Assembly (NCBI RefSeq): GCF_027257845.1
Contig: NZ_JAPVOT010000001.1
Location: 310,001-374,000, forward strand
Direction: 5' to 3'
DNA: 64,000 nucleotides
Origin: Alteromonas sp. BMJM2
GTDB taxonomy: Bacteria; Pseudomonadota; Gammaproteobacteria; Enterobacterales; Alteromonadaceae
Shown here: piece after piece, positions 27,007-34,653 of the stretch
How positions within the stretch are numbered: position 1 is the first letter of the stretch
Layout of the letters: each line of letters starts with the position of its first letter
The notes under the pieces: generated by a model
Told to the model about the DNA's origin: nothing
What the model saw: the letters and a program-made list of their open reading frames with translations, nothing else
Databases searched by the model: none
Made by a program: the position numbers and the translations under genes

Positions 27007-28563
27007 ATGCGCTTAGAAATCAGCTGTCAGGACCGCCTCGGTATCGCCCAAGACGTTCTGGATATTCTCGTGAATAAAGAAATAGACCTGCGTGGAATTG
27101 AAATAGACCCAGTAGGCAAAATTTTCCTCAATTTTCCTAATATTGAATTTGAAGACTTCCAGCATCTCATGCCTCAAATTCGTCGAATAGAAGGTATAGA
27201 CGACGTAAAAACAACGCTTTTTATGCCAGGGGAAAGAGAAAAAAATCAGCTTTCAGCAATATTACGCACATTGCCAGACCCAGTTTTCTCTGTTGATGCC
27301 AAAGGCAATATTTTGCTTAGTAATGAAGCCGTCAGCGCTGGCTTAGAGCTTCCTTCAAGTGAGATCAATGGAATGGAGATTGCCGAGGTTGTAAAAGGGT
27401 TCAACTTTACAAAGTGGATGGATGGAAAAAGTCCAGGCCCGCAGTCGTCAAAGGTGAAGTTTATACAGCAAGATTACTTAGCCGACATGCTGCCTATAAC
27501 GGTAGCGGACGGAGAAAAGAAAAGTATTATGGCAGGCGCGGTGGTGATTTTAAAATCCGAAATGCGTCTTGGCCAGCAGTTTACTGCATTTCACCAATCG
27601 CCTACAGACAGTTTCGACCGTTTTGTCACAGAGTCATCTTTTATGAAACGTGCGGTACACGAAGCCAAAAGAGTGGCGGACTTAGACGCACCTATCCTTA
27701 TATTTGGTGAAACCGGCACAGGCAAAGAAATGATCGCACGAGCCTGCCACCAATCAAGTCGCCGCAGTGAAGGGGCATTTTTAGCCTTAAACTGTGCCTC
27801 GCTACCCGATAGTGTGGCCGAAACCGAGCTTTTCGGGTGTGCCGCAGGAACCTACAACCAGTCTAGCGGCAAAGTGGGCTTGCTCGAGCAAGCAAAAGGC
27901 GGCACCTTACTGCTTGATGAAATTGCTGACATGTCGTCGCAACTGCAGGCAAAGCTACTGAGAGTACTTGAGGATGGTGAGTTTAGACGAGTCGGGGATG
28001 TAGAGCCTGTCTCTGTAGATGTGCGCTTTATTTGTACTACCTGCCGCGACTTAGGCCAACTGGTAGAAGAAGGGCGCTTTAGAAAAGAACTTTATTATCG
28101 ATTGAACGTTTTGAGCTTAGTGATGCCATCGTTGAAAGACCGTCGTCAAGACATCGTACCGCTGGCAGAGTCTTTTATCTTGCAGCATAGCTCCAAGCTC
28201 GGTCGCAGGCCTGCCAAGTTAAGTAAATCCTGTGTCGACTTTCTGCAGCAGTATCCCTGGCCTGGCAATGTGAGACAGCTGCAAAATGCGCTCTATCGCG
28301 CGCTTTCCTTGCTCGATGGCAAAGAAATAACCAAAGAAGATATCCAGCTTCCAAGCTGTGCACCGAGTGTCACCTACATTGATGAAAATTTTGAGGGGAC
28401 ACTCGATGAAGAGGTGAAAAAATTTGAGAAAGACTTACTTAAACGACTTTACCCATTCTATCCAAGTACTAGACAGCTAGCTAAAAAGCTGGGGCTCAGT
28501 CACACCGCCATTGCCAACAAGCTTCGTGAATATGGCATTAACAAAGCGACAGTAAAGCTATAA
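27007..28563 (+). CDS. tyrR: TyrR/PhhR-type regulator of aromatic amino acid metabolism
   Basis: The 518-residue protein has an N-terminal ACT domain (MRLEISCQDRLGIAQDVLDIL) and a PAS domain near residues 80-190. A central AAA+ ATPase follows (Walker A GETGTGKE) and a TyrR-type helix-turn-helix at the end (STRQLAKKLGLSHTAIANKL). The sigma-54 contact GAFTGA is replaced by GTYNQS, so it should act on sigma-70 promoters like E. coli TyrR. It lies between phhA and fahA/maiA, and TyrR-box-like sequences occur in front of phhA and tyrR and weakly before fahA. Confidence 0.93.
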   Translation: MRLEISCQDRLGIAQDVLDILVNKEIDLRGIEIDPVGKIFLNFPNIEFEDFQHLMPQIRRIEGIDDVKTTLFMPGEREKNQLSAILRTLPDPVFSVDAKGNILLSNEAVSAGLELPSSEINGMEIAEVVKGFNFTKWMDGKSPGPQSSKVKFIQQDYLADMLPITVADGEKKSIMAGAVVILKSEMRLGQQFTAFHQSPTDSFDRFVTESSFMKRAVHEAKRVADLDAPILIFGETGTGKEMIARACHQSSRRSEGAFLALNCASLPDSVAETELFGCAAGTYNQSSGKVGLLEQAKGGTLLLDEIADMSSQLQAKLLRVLEDGEFRRVGDVEPVSVDVRFICTTCRDLGQLVEEGRFRKELYYRLNVLSLVMPSLKDRRQDIVPLAESFILQHSSKLGRRPAKLSKSCVDFLQQYPWPGNVRQLQNALYRALSLLDGKEITKEDIQLPSCAPSVTYIDENFEGTLDEEVKKFEKDLLKRLYPFYPSTRQLAKKLGLSHTAIANKLREYGINKATVKL

Positions 28564-28590
28564 ATCACTTGTTAAACACTGCTACAAGCG

Positions 28591-28608
28591 TGTTGTGATA
28601 AGTTTACA
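28591..28608. promoter_or_regulatory. Weak TyrR-box-like site before fahA
   Basis: TGTTGT-N6-TTTACA keeps the spacing and one full half-site of the TyrR consensus. It lies between the tyrR stop and fahA. The remaining bases up to 28856 are AT-rich with repeated GTTTATCGAG and contain no credible gene. Confidence 0.35.
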
Positions 28609-28856
28609 ACCCGCTTGTAGCTAGCATTGGTAAGCGTTTGCCAGTAATTTCCCGTCTTTTCCCGTACACCCTTTCTTACAGTGTTTTAAAACTTGTGCCT
28701 ATGCACACTTCTCTTTTCCCTGCATGTAATGGCATAACTATAATCATATTAAAAATGTTGACCGTCGCTTTATATTTTAAAAGGTCAATATACCTACTCT
28801 ACATAGTCGTCATCGATATAGTGTTTATCGAGAAAGTGTTTATCGAGGAAAAAATA

Positions 28857-29867
28857 ATGAAGCTTGCTACATATAAAAATGAAACCCGCGATGGGCTGCT
28901 AATGTTGGTATCACGAGATTTGACTAGAGCTTGTGACGTTTTAGAGATTGCCCCAACAATGCAATATGCTCTCGATAACTGGCAGGAAGTAGCTCCTCAG
29001 CTACAGAGCAGATACGAGCAATTAAATGATAATGACGGCGACAGTGTTCAGTTTGATGCAGGACGCTGCGAGTCTCCGTTACCTAGAGCGTTTCAATGGG
29101 CAGACGGCAGTGCTTATGTGAATCATGTTGAGCTAGTAAGAAAAGCACGGGGTGCTGAGATACCGGAGAGTTTCTGGACCGATCCACTGATGTACCAAGG
29201 TGGCTCTGACGATTTCATTGGCCCAAACGACGATATCATTTTGCCAAGCGATGACTGGGGAATAGATTTTGAAGGCGAAGTTGCGGTAGTTACCGACGAC
29301 GTGCCTATGGCATGCACACCAGAGCAAGGCGCTGAACGCATTCGCTTAATCATGCTGGTGAATGACGTTTCCCTTCGCGGGTTAATACCCGGTGAGTTAG
29401 CCAAAGGGTTTGGCTTTTTTCAATCTAAACCGGCCTCCAGTTTTTCGCCAGTAGCAGTTACGCCTGATGAGTTAGGTGATGCATGGCGAGATAATAAAGT
29501 GCACTTACCACTGCGTTCAACCTACAACGGTGAGCTTTTCGGTAAGCCTGAAGCTGGACAAGATATGACGTTTGATTTTGGTCAGCTTGTTGCCCACGCA
29601 GCTAAAAGCCGTAACTTAGGTGCAGGCGCCATCATAGGTTCGGGGACGGTGTCGAATAAGCAAGGCACCGAACACGGTTCAGCAATCAGCGAAGGTGGTG
29701 TAGGTTATTCCTGTATTGCTGAGGTGAGAATGATCGAGACAATACGAGACGGCAAACCGACCACGCCATTTATGCAGTTTGGCGACCGTATTCGTATGGA
29801 AATGCTTGATGAAAATGGCGTCAGTATTTTTGGAGCTATCGAGCAGCAAGTTAAGCCGTTGCGCTAA
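28857..29867 (+). CDS. fahA: Fumarylacetoacetate hydrolase family protein
   Basis: From the ATG preceded by GAGGA the protein is 336 residues; the in-frame extension upstream is hydrophobic and unlikely to be translated. FAA-hydrolase features include the metal-binding GIDFEGEVAVVT, LVNDVSLRG and GSGTVSN segments. It would cleave fumarylacetoacetate to fumarate and acetoacetate, the last step of tyrosine degradation. maiA, the preceding step, follows after 44 bases. The family is certain; substrate follows from the neighbours. Confidence 0.92.
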   Translation: MKLATYKNETRDGLLMLVSRDLTRACDVLEIAPTMQYALDNWQEVAPQLQSRYEQLNDNDGDSVQFDAGRCESPLPRAFQWADGSAYVNHVELVRKARGAEIPESFWTDPLMYQGGSDDFIGPNDDIILPSDDWGIDFEGEVAVVTDDVPMACTPEQGAERIRLIMLVNDVSLRGLIPGELAKGFGFFQSKPASSFSPVAVTPDELGDAWRDNKVHLPLRSTYNGELFGKPEAGQDMTFDFGQLVAHAAKSRNLGAGAIIGSGTVSNKQGTEHGSAISEGGVGYSCIAEVRMIETIRDGKPTTPFMQFGDRIRMEMLDENGVSIFGAIEQQVKPLR

Positions 29868-29911
29868 ATATGTAAATCCACCAATCTTTAATAGCTGTAG
29901 GAAACAATAAG

Positions 29912-30565
29912 ATGAGTATTAAACTTTACGGTTACTGGCGTTCTACTGCTACTTATCGCGTGCGTATAGCGCTCAATTTAAAAGGTGTAGACTACGAATA
30001 TGTGCCGGTTCATTTAGTGGCCAATGGCGGCGAACAGCACAGTATGGATTACGCTCGCTTAAACCCGGCTCATCTTGTTCCCACGTTTGTGGATGAAGAC
30101 GAAGACATTATCTTGAATCAATCGTTAGCCATCATAGAGTATCTCGATGAGCGCTATGAGAGCGACTTTCGTTTAATTCCAGAGCATAAAACAGAGCGTG
30201 CGCGAGTAAGGGCGCTCGCACAGGATATTGCTTGTGACATTCAGCCTGTGGGAAACCTTCGTGTGTTAAATGCATTAAAAGGTACGTTTAATGCCAGCCA
30301 AGATGATGTTTCTGTGTGGGCGGCGCACTGGATAACATTGGGATTCGATGCTATTGAAAAACGACTGCAAACTCAGTCAGGTAGGTATTGCTTTGATTTT
30401 GACGTAACCATGGCCGACATATGTTTAGTGCCTCAAGTTTACAATGCGAAGCGCTTTAATATTGATATGGACCAATATCCTCTGATAAGCAAAATAGCGG
30501 ACAACTGCAATGCCCTTGAAGCTTTTGAAAAGGCTAAGCCAGAAAATCAAATCGACGCTAGTTAG
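29912..30565 (+). CDS. maiA: Maleylacetoacetate isomerase (zeta-class glutathione transferase)
   Basis: The 217-residue protein has the zeta GST N-terminal active-site region KLYGYWRSTATYRVRIALNL, followed by YEYVPVHLV and NQSLAIIEYLDE. The all-helical C-terminal domain contains the GST motif MADICLVPQVYNA. It isomerises maleylacetoacetate to fumarylacetoacetate using glutathione. It is paired with fahA. hpd and hmgA, needed between phhA and maiA, are not in the window. Confidence 0.95.
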   Translation: MSIKLYGYWRSTATYRVRIALNLKGVDYEYVPVHLVANGGEQHSMDYARLNPAHLVPTFVDEDEDIILNQSLAIIEYLDERYESDFRLIPEHKTERARVRALAQDIACDIQPVGNLRVLNALKGTFNASQDDVSVWAAHWITLGFDAIEKRLQTQSGRYCFDFDVTMADICLVPQVYNAKRFNIDMDQYPLISKIADNCNALEAFEKAKPENQIDAS

Positions 30566-30604
30566 CGTTTAGTATAGAAGAAGCTTCGGGTTTGATTTAG
30601 AGCT

Positions 30605-30635
30605 AAAAAGGGGCGGTTTTTACTGCCCCTTTTTG
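30605..30635 (+). terminator. Intrinsic terminator after fahA-maiA
   Basis: AAAAAGGGGC pairs with GCCCCTTTTT around a short loop. The A/T symmetry allows it to work in both directions, and it sits between convergent maiA and the Lrp gene. Confidence 0.85.
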
Positions 30636-30638
30636 TAT

Positions 30639-31106
30639 CTACTGACGCTTGATAGGAAGTTCTGTGGTGTTTTTCACTTGCTTAAGTGCAAATGTAGAAC
30701 TGAGGTGATCAACTAACGGTAAGTGTGTCAGCTTTGTTTTTAATAAAAACTCATATTCTTCGATACTTTCTACAATGACTTTAAGCAAATAATCCTTCTC
30801 GCCACTCGTTGTATGACACTCCACGATTTCATCAATGTTCTGCACTGCCGTTTCAAAATCGGTCAGCGAGTCACCGTCGTGATTCTTAAGCGTGACATAG
30901 ATAAAAACAGATACACCAAGGTTAAGTTTCTTGCTGTTTAGCAAAGTCACTTTTCCTAGGATAATGCCGTCTGCTTCCATTCGCTTCACACGTCGCCAGC
31001 AGGGGGTATGAGAGAGCCCGACTTGCTGGCTTAAATCAGCCATAGAGACGGTAGCATCTTGCTGTAGGACACGTAAAATTTCACGGTCAAACTTATCTAA
31101 TTTCAT
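30639..31106 (-). CDS. Lrp/AsnC-family transcriptional regulator
   Basis: I start at the ATG giving MKLDKFDREILRVLQQD, the usual Lrp N-terminus, for a 155-residue protein. Upstream in-frame ATGs add a hydrophobic stretch unlike the family. The winged helix-turn-helix (SMADLSQQVGLSHTPCWRRVKRME) is followed by a RAM/ligand-binding domain. It is divergent from leucine dehydrogenase, which it may control in response to branched-chain amino acids. This target is inferred from position only. Confidence 0.88.
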   Translation of the reverse strand: MKLDKFDREILRVLQQDATVSMADLSQQVGLSHTPCWRRVKRMEADGIILGKVTLLNSKKLNLGVSVFIYVTLKNHDGDSLTDFETAVQNIDEIVECHTTSGEKDYLLKVIVESIEEYEFLLKTKLTHLPLVDHLSSTFALKQVKNTTELPIKRQ

Positions 31107-31158
31107 AAAAGTTATGTCCATCGTTTTTATGATGATCATTATATAGTAAAAAAAATTA

Positions 31159-31174
31159 TAGGATAGCTGTCCTA
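31159..31174. promoter_or_regulatory. Possible Lrp operator between the Lrp gene and leucine dehydrogenase
   Basis: TAGGATAGCTGTCCTA is a near-perfect 16-bp palindrome (one mismatched pair) flanked by A-rich sequence, in the divergent intergenic region. Lrp-type sites are such degenerate palindromes. Confidence 0.45.
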
Positions 31175-31299
31175 GTAAAATAGTGTTCATTTCTTTTCCG
31201 TTTCGGTTTGTAAACACCACATGACAAACTCGCAACGCTTGTCCTCAGCGTATTCAGCTAGACTAGTCGGATTAAACAGCAAATAAAAATAGGGAACGT

Positions 31300-32358
31300 A
31301 TGTCAGTCTTCGATCATTCAGAATTTGATAATCACGAGCACGTGGCTTTTTATCACGACGAAAAAGCGGGCCTTAGTGCCATTATTGCAGTACACAATAC
31401 CAACCTTGGACCTGCACTCGGTGGTTGCCGCATGTGGCCATACGTTAATAGTAGTGAAGCACTTACGGATGTGCTTCGATTATCAAAGGGGATGACATAC
31501 AAAGCAGCGCTTGCCAATTTAGAATTAGGCGGCGGCAAGTCAGTTATTATTGGCGATCCTAGAAAAGCAAAAACACCAGAAATGATGAAGGCAATGGGGA
31601 GATTTGTCGATTCTCTAGGCGGTAAGTATTTCACTGCTGAAGACTCTGGTATTGCCGTAACTGACTTACAAACAATGGCTGAAGAGTCTGACTATATAGC
31701 TGGTGTGAGCGCGAAATATCACTACGCAGGTGAAGTACCAAACGGCAACCCAGCCCCTTCTACAGCCTATGGCGTATACGTTGGCTTAAAGGCATCTGTT
31801 GAGTTTGGATTAAAGCGCAGCCTAGATGGTGTTTCAGTTGCTATTCAAGGCATGGGTCATGTTGGCTACAGACTGGCGAAACATTTACATGAGCAGGGCG
31901 CAAAGCTTTATATTGCAGATATCTTTCCTGAAGGCATAGAAAAAGCACAAAAAGAATTTGGCGCAACCGTGGTAGCGCCAGAAGATATCCTAAGTTTAGA
32001 CGTAGACGTGCTCGCACCGTGTGCTTTAGGTGCTGCAATTAACGATCAAACGCTGCCAGATATAAAAGCAAAAGTCATTGCGGGCGCGGCAAATAACCAG
32101 CTTGCTCGAGAAGAAATGGGTGAGTTGCTCAGCAAGCGTGGCATTCTTTACGCACCTGACTACGTTATTAATGCTGGTGGCGTTATCGACATCTTCCATC
32201 AGCGCATGGCATCGAGCTCAAATGAAGCACTGCGTGCTCACATTGAGCAAATCGGCGACACGCTTAAAGAAATATATGAGCGAGCAGAAAAGGAAAACAA
32301 AGCGACTAACCGCGTTGCTAATGTGATAGCTGAAGAGAGATTTTCTAATAAGGCTTGA
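31300..32358 (+). CDS. Leucine (branched-chain amino acid) dehydrogenase
   Basis: The 352-residue enzyme belongs to the Glu/Leu/Phe/Val dehydrogenase family. It has GPALGGCRMWPY, the substrate-binding LSKGMTYKAALANLELGGGKSV and the NAD-binding GMGHVGYRLAKHL. It deaminates leucine, valine and isoleucine oxidatively to 2-oxo acids. Phenylalanine dehydrogenase is the main alternative, given the nearby aromatic genes, but the sequence pattern is closer to leucine dehydrogenase. It is divergent from an Lrp-type regulator. Confidence 0.88.
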   Translation: MSVFDHSEFDNHEHVAFYHDEKAGLSAIIAVHNTNLGPALGGCRMWPYVNSSEALTDVLRLSKGMTYKAALANLELGGGKSVIIGDPRKAKTPEMMKAMGRFVDSLGGKYFTAEDSGIAVTDLQTMAEESDYIAGVSAKYHYAGEVPNGNPAPSTAYGVYVGLKASVEFGLKRSLDGVSVAIQGMGHVGYRLAKHLHEQGAKLYIADIFPEGIEKAQKEFGATVVAPEDILSLDVDVLAPCALGAAINDQTLPDIKAKVIAGAANNQLAREEMGELLSKRGILYAPDYVINAGGVIDIFHQRMASSSNEALRAHIEQIGDTLKEIYERAEKENKATNRVANVIAEERFSNKA

Positions 32359-32434
32359 AACTTAGCAATCAAATAGTCATAATGCGCCCCGCAATGAGGA
32401 GGGCGCAAGCTACTTACTAATTGCGTTTTTCTAT

Positions 32435-32546
32435 GGTGGGCTTTTGGTCCTCCCGCAATGATACTCTGTGAACTCGGTCAGGCCTGGAAGGGAGCAGCCG
32501 CAGCAGACGACTCATGTGCCGGGATGTGGCTGGAGGCCCGCCACCC
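32435..32546 (+). ncRNA. ffs: Signal recognition particle 4.5S RNA
   Basis: The approximately 112-base RNA contains the conserved SRP domain IV apical region GTCAGGCCTGGAAGGGAGCA and the return strand TGTGCCGGGATGTGGCTGG. It closes with complementary ends GGTGGGC/GCCCGCCACC. This matches the small bacterial 4.5S RNA that binds Ffh and directs membrane proteins to the translocon. Ends are estimated from base pairing. It lies in the gap after leucine dehydrogenase. Confidence 0.95.
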
Positions 32547-32628
32547 AAGTCTCTTCCAATATCCTTATTTTTTGTCTTAATTTGTGTTTCTCGACCGCCT
32601 CTTTTTCGACTACTGCTCGAAAACTAAA

Positions 32629-32976
32629 TCAATCGTCTTTTAAGTCTCCCGTAGTGTCGATTTCCGTTTTCATCGCTTCAGTTTCTATAGTTTCTGGGGC
32701 GTGTGGCTTTTCATTCTTCTCAGCGTCGTTCAAGAAACGCAGCGCCTTGCTGATTGCATATTCTACGTTCATTTCCATTTGTCTACGTTCACTTTGGGGT
32801 AGATAAAATGCCATGTCTACTTCAAAGCGAATATATCGCGGCGGTACTTGGTTTAACGCTAAGCAGCATAAGTCGGCCAAATAATCCGCTGTTTTGGTCT
32901 TATCAAGGCCAAGCTTCGCAATTCGCTCTAAAACCAAATGCTCGTAATAGTTATGAATATCATCATCGAGTTTCAT
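32629..32976 (-). CDS. ComFB family protein (late competence development)
   Basis: From the ATG preceded by GAGGTAAG the protein is 115 residues. It begins MKLDDDIHNYYEHLVLERI and contains DYLADLCCLALNQVPPRYIRFEVDMAFYL, the ComFB domain including its conserved cysteines. ComFB was first named in the Bacillus competence operon. In Gram-negative bacteria such proteins are linked to signalling rather than shown to act in uptake. It stands alone between ffs and kynA. The tail is acidic and disordered. Confidence 0.85.
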   Translation of the reverse strand: MKLDDDIHNYYEHLVLERIAKLGLDKTKTADYLADLCCLALNQVPPRYIRFEVDMAFYLPQSERRQMEMNVEYAISKALRFLNDAEKNEKPHAPETIETEAMKTEIDTTGDLKDD

Positions 32977-33195
32977 TTTACTTACCTCAAACACATTGAG
33001 TATCGACGGTTACGGCGATACTTTTTTTAAATATTGGACAGTATTTTATACGCACAACACTAACTAATAGAGAGTGCTCTGTCACTATAAAGGTATAGCC
33101 TGTATTCTATATAAGTCGAGTAGGTGAGACTGAATCTCAAACCTTTAACCATCTCAAAAGCACGCAAAAACACGCAAAATAACTAAAATAAAGCA

Positions 33196-34305
33196 ATGAC
33201 AGAGAAGAACACGATGAAAAAGAATATCGAACCCTGCTACTACGGTGACTATTTGCAGCTGGATAAAATTCTTGGCGCACAAAAACTCCAAAGTGCGAAA
33301 TATTCAGGTGCGGCCCATGAAGAGATGCTGTTCATTATAGTGCACCAAGTTTACGAACTGTGGTTTAAACAAATACTGCATGAATTAAACGCGACCATAG
33401 ATACCTTCAATCAAAAGGTAGTTAAAGACCAACAGCTTACTCAAGTTGTCCACCGCCTTCAGCGGGTCATTACCATACAGCGATTAATGAATGATCAGAT
33501 TGCTGTAATGGAAACCATGACCCCACAGCAGTTTCTTTCATTCAGGGATTATCTTGTACCTGCGTCTGGCTTCCAAAGCATCCAATTTAAGCGCTTAGAA
33601 ATATCGCTGGGGTTAAAGCGTGAGTTTCGGGTAGATTTTGATAAGCAAAGTTTTTATAGCCGATTAAGCGACGATGACAGAGCATTATTAGAAGGCTTAG
33701 AAGCGAAGCCAAGTTTATTTGACCTTGTAGATAAATGGCTATCGAGAATGCCCCTGCTAAAAACGGATGACTTTGACTTTTGGCACTATTACAAACAAGC
33801 CACAGATGAAATGCTAAGCGACGACCACGAGACGATATCAACCAACGATACGCTCTCGACAACAGATAAGCGCCAAGAGTTAAAAGACTGGCAGTCGACT
33901 AAAGAAAACTTTGATGCGCTTTTTGATCACACAAAATTTGAAGCGCTTCGCAAAGAAGATAAGTTTAGGTTGAGTCACGAGGCGTTATTGTCTGCACTAT
34001 TTATAAAGCAGTATTCAGAAGAGCCCGTTTTTAATCTTCCATTTCAACTTATCACTGCACTGACTGAAATTGATGAGCAATTAACTATCTGGCGTTATCG
34101 TCATGCCATGATGGTACAGCGAATGCTCGGCACAAAAATTGGAACAGGTGGTTCGTCGGGACATCACTACCTAAAACGGACAACCGAATCAAATCGCATT
34201 TTCCTCGATTTCTTCAACATGGCGACCTTTCTTTTGCCTAAAGATGCGTTGCCAGAGTTACCTGTTGCCATCAAACGTAAACTCGGTTTTTATTTAAGTG
34301 AGTAA
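33196..34305 (+). CDS. kynA: Tryptophan 2,3-dioxygenase
   Basis: The 369-residue haem enzyme has the family segments YGDYLQLDKILGAQ, HEEMLFIIVHQVYELWFKQILHEL, ESGFQSIQFKRLE-like FRDYLVPASGFQS, and the C-terminal GTGGSSGHHYLKRT. It opens the tryptophan ring to N-formylkynurenine, the first step of the kynurenine route. Start could be this ATG or the one six codons later (MKKNIEP). kynB and kynU are not adjacent. Confidence 0.95.
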   Translation: MTEKNTMKKNIEPCYYGDYLQLDKILGAQKLQSAKYSGAAHEEMLFIIVHQVYELWFKQILHELNATIDTFNQKVVKDQQLTQVVHRLQRVITIQRLMNDQIAVMETMTPQQFLSFRDYLVPASGFQSIQFKRLEISLGLKREFRVDFDKQSFYSRLSDDDRALLEGLEAKPSLFDLVDKWLSRMPLLKTDDFDFWHYYKQATDEMLSDDHETISTNDTLSTTDKRQELKDWQSTKENFDALFDHTKFEALRKEDKFRLSHEALLSALFIKQYSEEPVFNLPFQLITALTEIDEQLTIWRYRHAMMVQRMLGTKIGTGGSSGHHYLKRTTESNRIFLDFFNMATFLLPKDALPELPVAIKRKLGFYLSE

Positions 34306-34500
34306 ATAAAAGAGTATCTGCAAAATAAAGTGAAATTGACGCAAATGTAACAAAACATGTCGTCAAAGTTCGAGAAGTTAAAAATTGGCTGTGCGAAAAA
34401 TGTGCATTGCATTAAAACTATACAGCACTCTGAAAAAAATGTAATGACTGCCGTTTGTGCACTCTAGGCTTTACGTTTTCTGACTTTGTTAAAAAATAAA

Positions 34501-34562
34501 TTGAACTTTTCAGCATACACTTGTAACTGCATGTATTGACCCCCGACCTTTTTTTGTATTAA
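34501..34562 (+). promoter_or_regulatory. Promoter/leader module A of TonB receptor 1
   Basis: TTGAACTTT at 34501 is followed 35 bases later by TTGACC (-35-like) at 34536 and TATTAA at 34557. The same TTGAACTTT to TTGACC distance and the intervening GTAA-TGCATG pattern recur before the second receptor gene. The remaining intergenic bases (34306-34653) are AT-rich, with a GGGCAAAGCCC hairpin near 34573 and no other gene. Confidence 0.5.
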
Positions 34563-34653
34563 GTAGGAATAAGGGCAAAGCCCTTTCATAAAAAGTTCGT
34601 AAAAACGAAATAAAAAATACACAAATAAAAATACTAGGTCCAGGGAGACTTAC

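Noticed and set aside
28638..28856. N-terminal extension of fahA
   Set aside because: The extra 73 codons encode a hydrophobic stretch absent from the family; a good GAGGA ribosome-binding site precedes the internal ATG at 28857.
32468..32806. Plus-strand frame across ffs and the ComFB gene
   Set aside because: It starts inside the SRP RNA and continues antisense to comFB.
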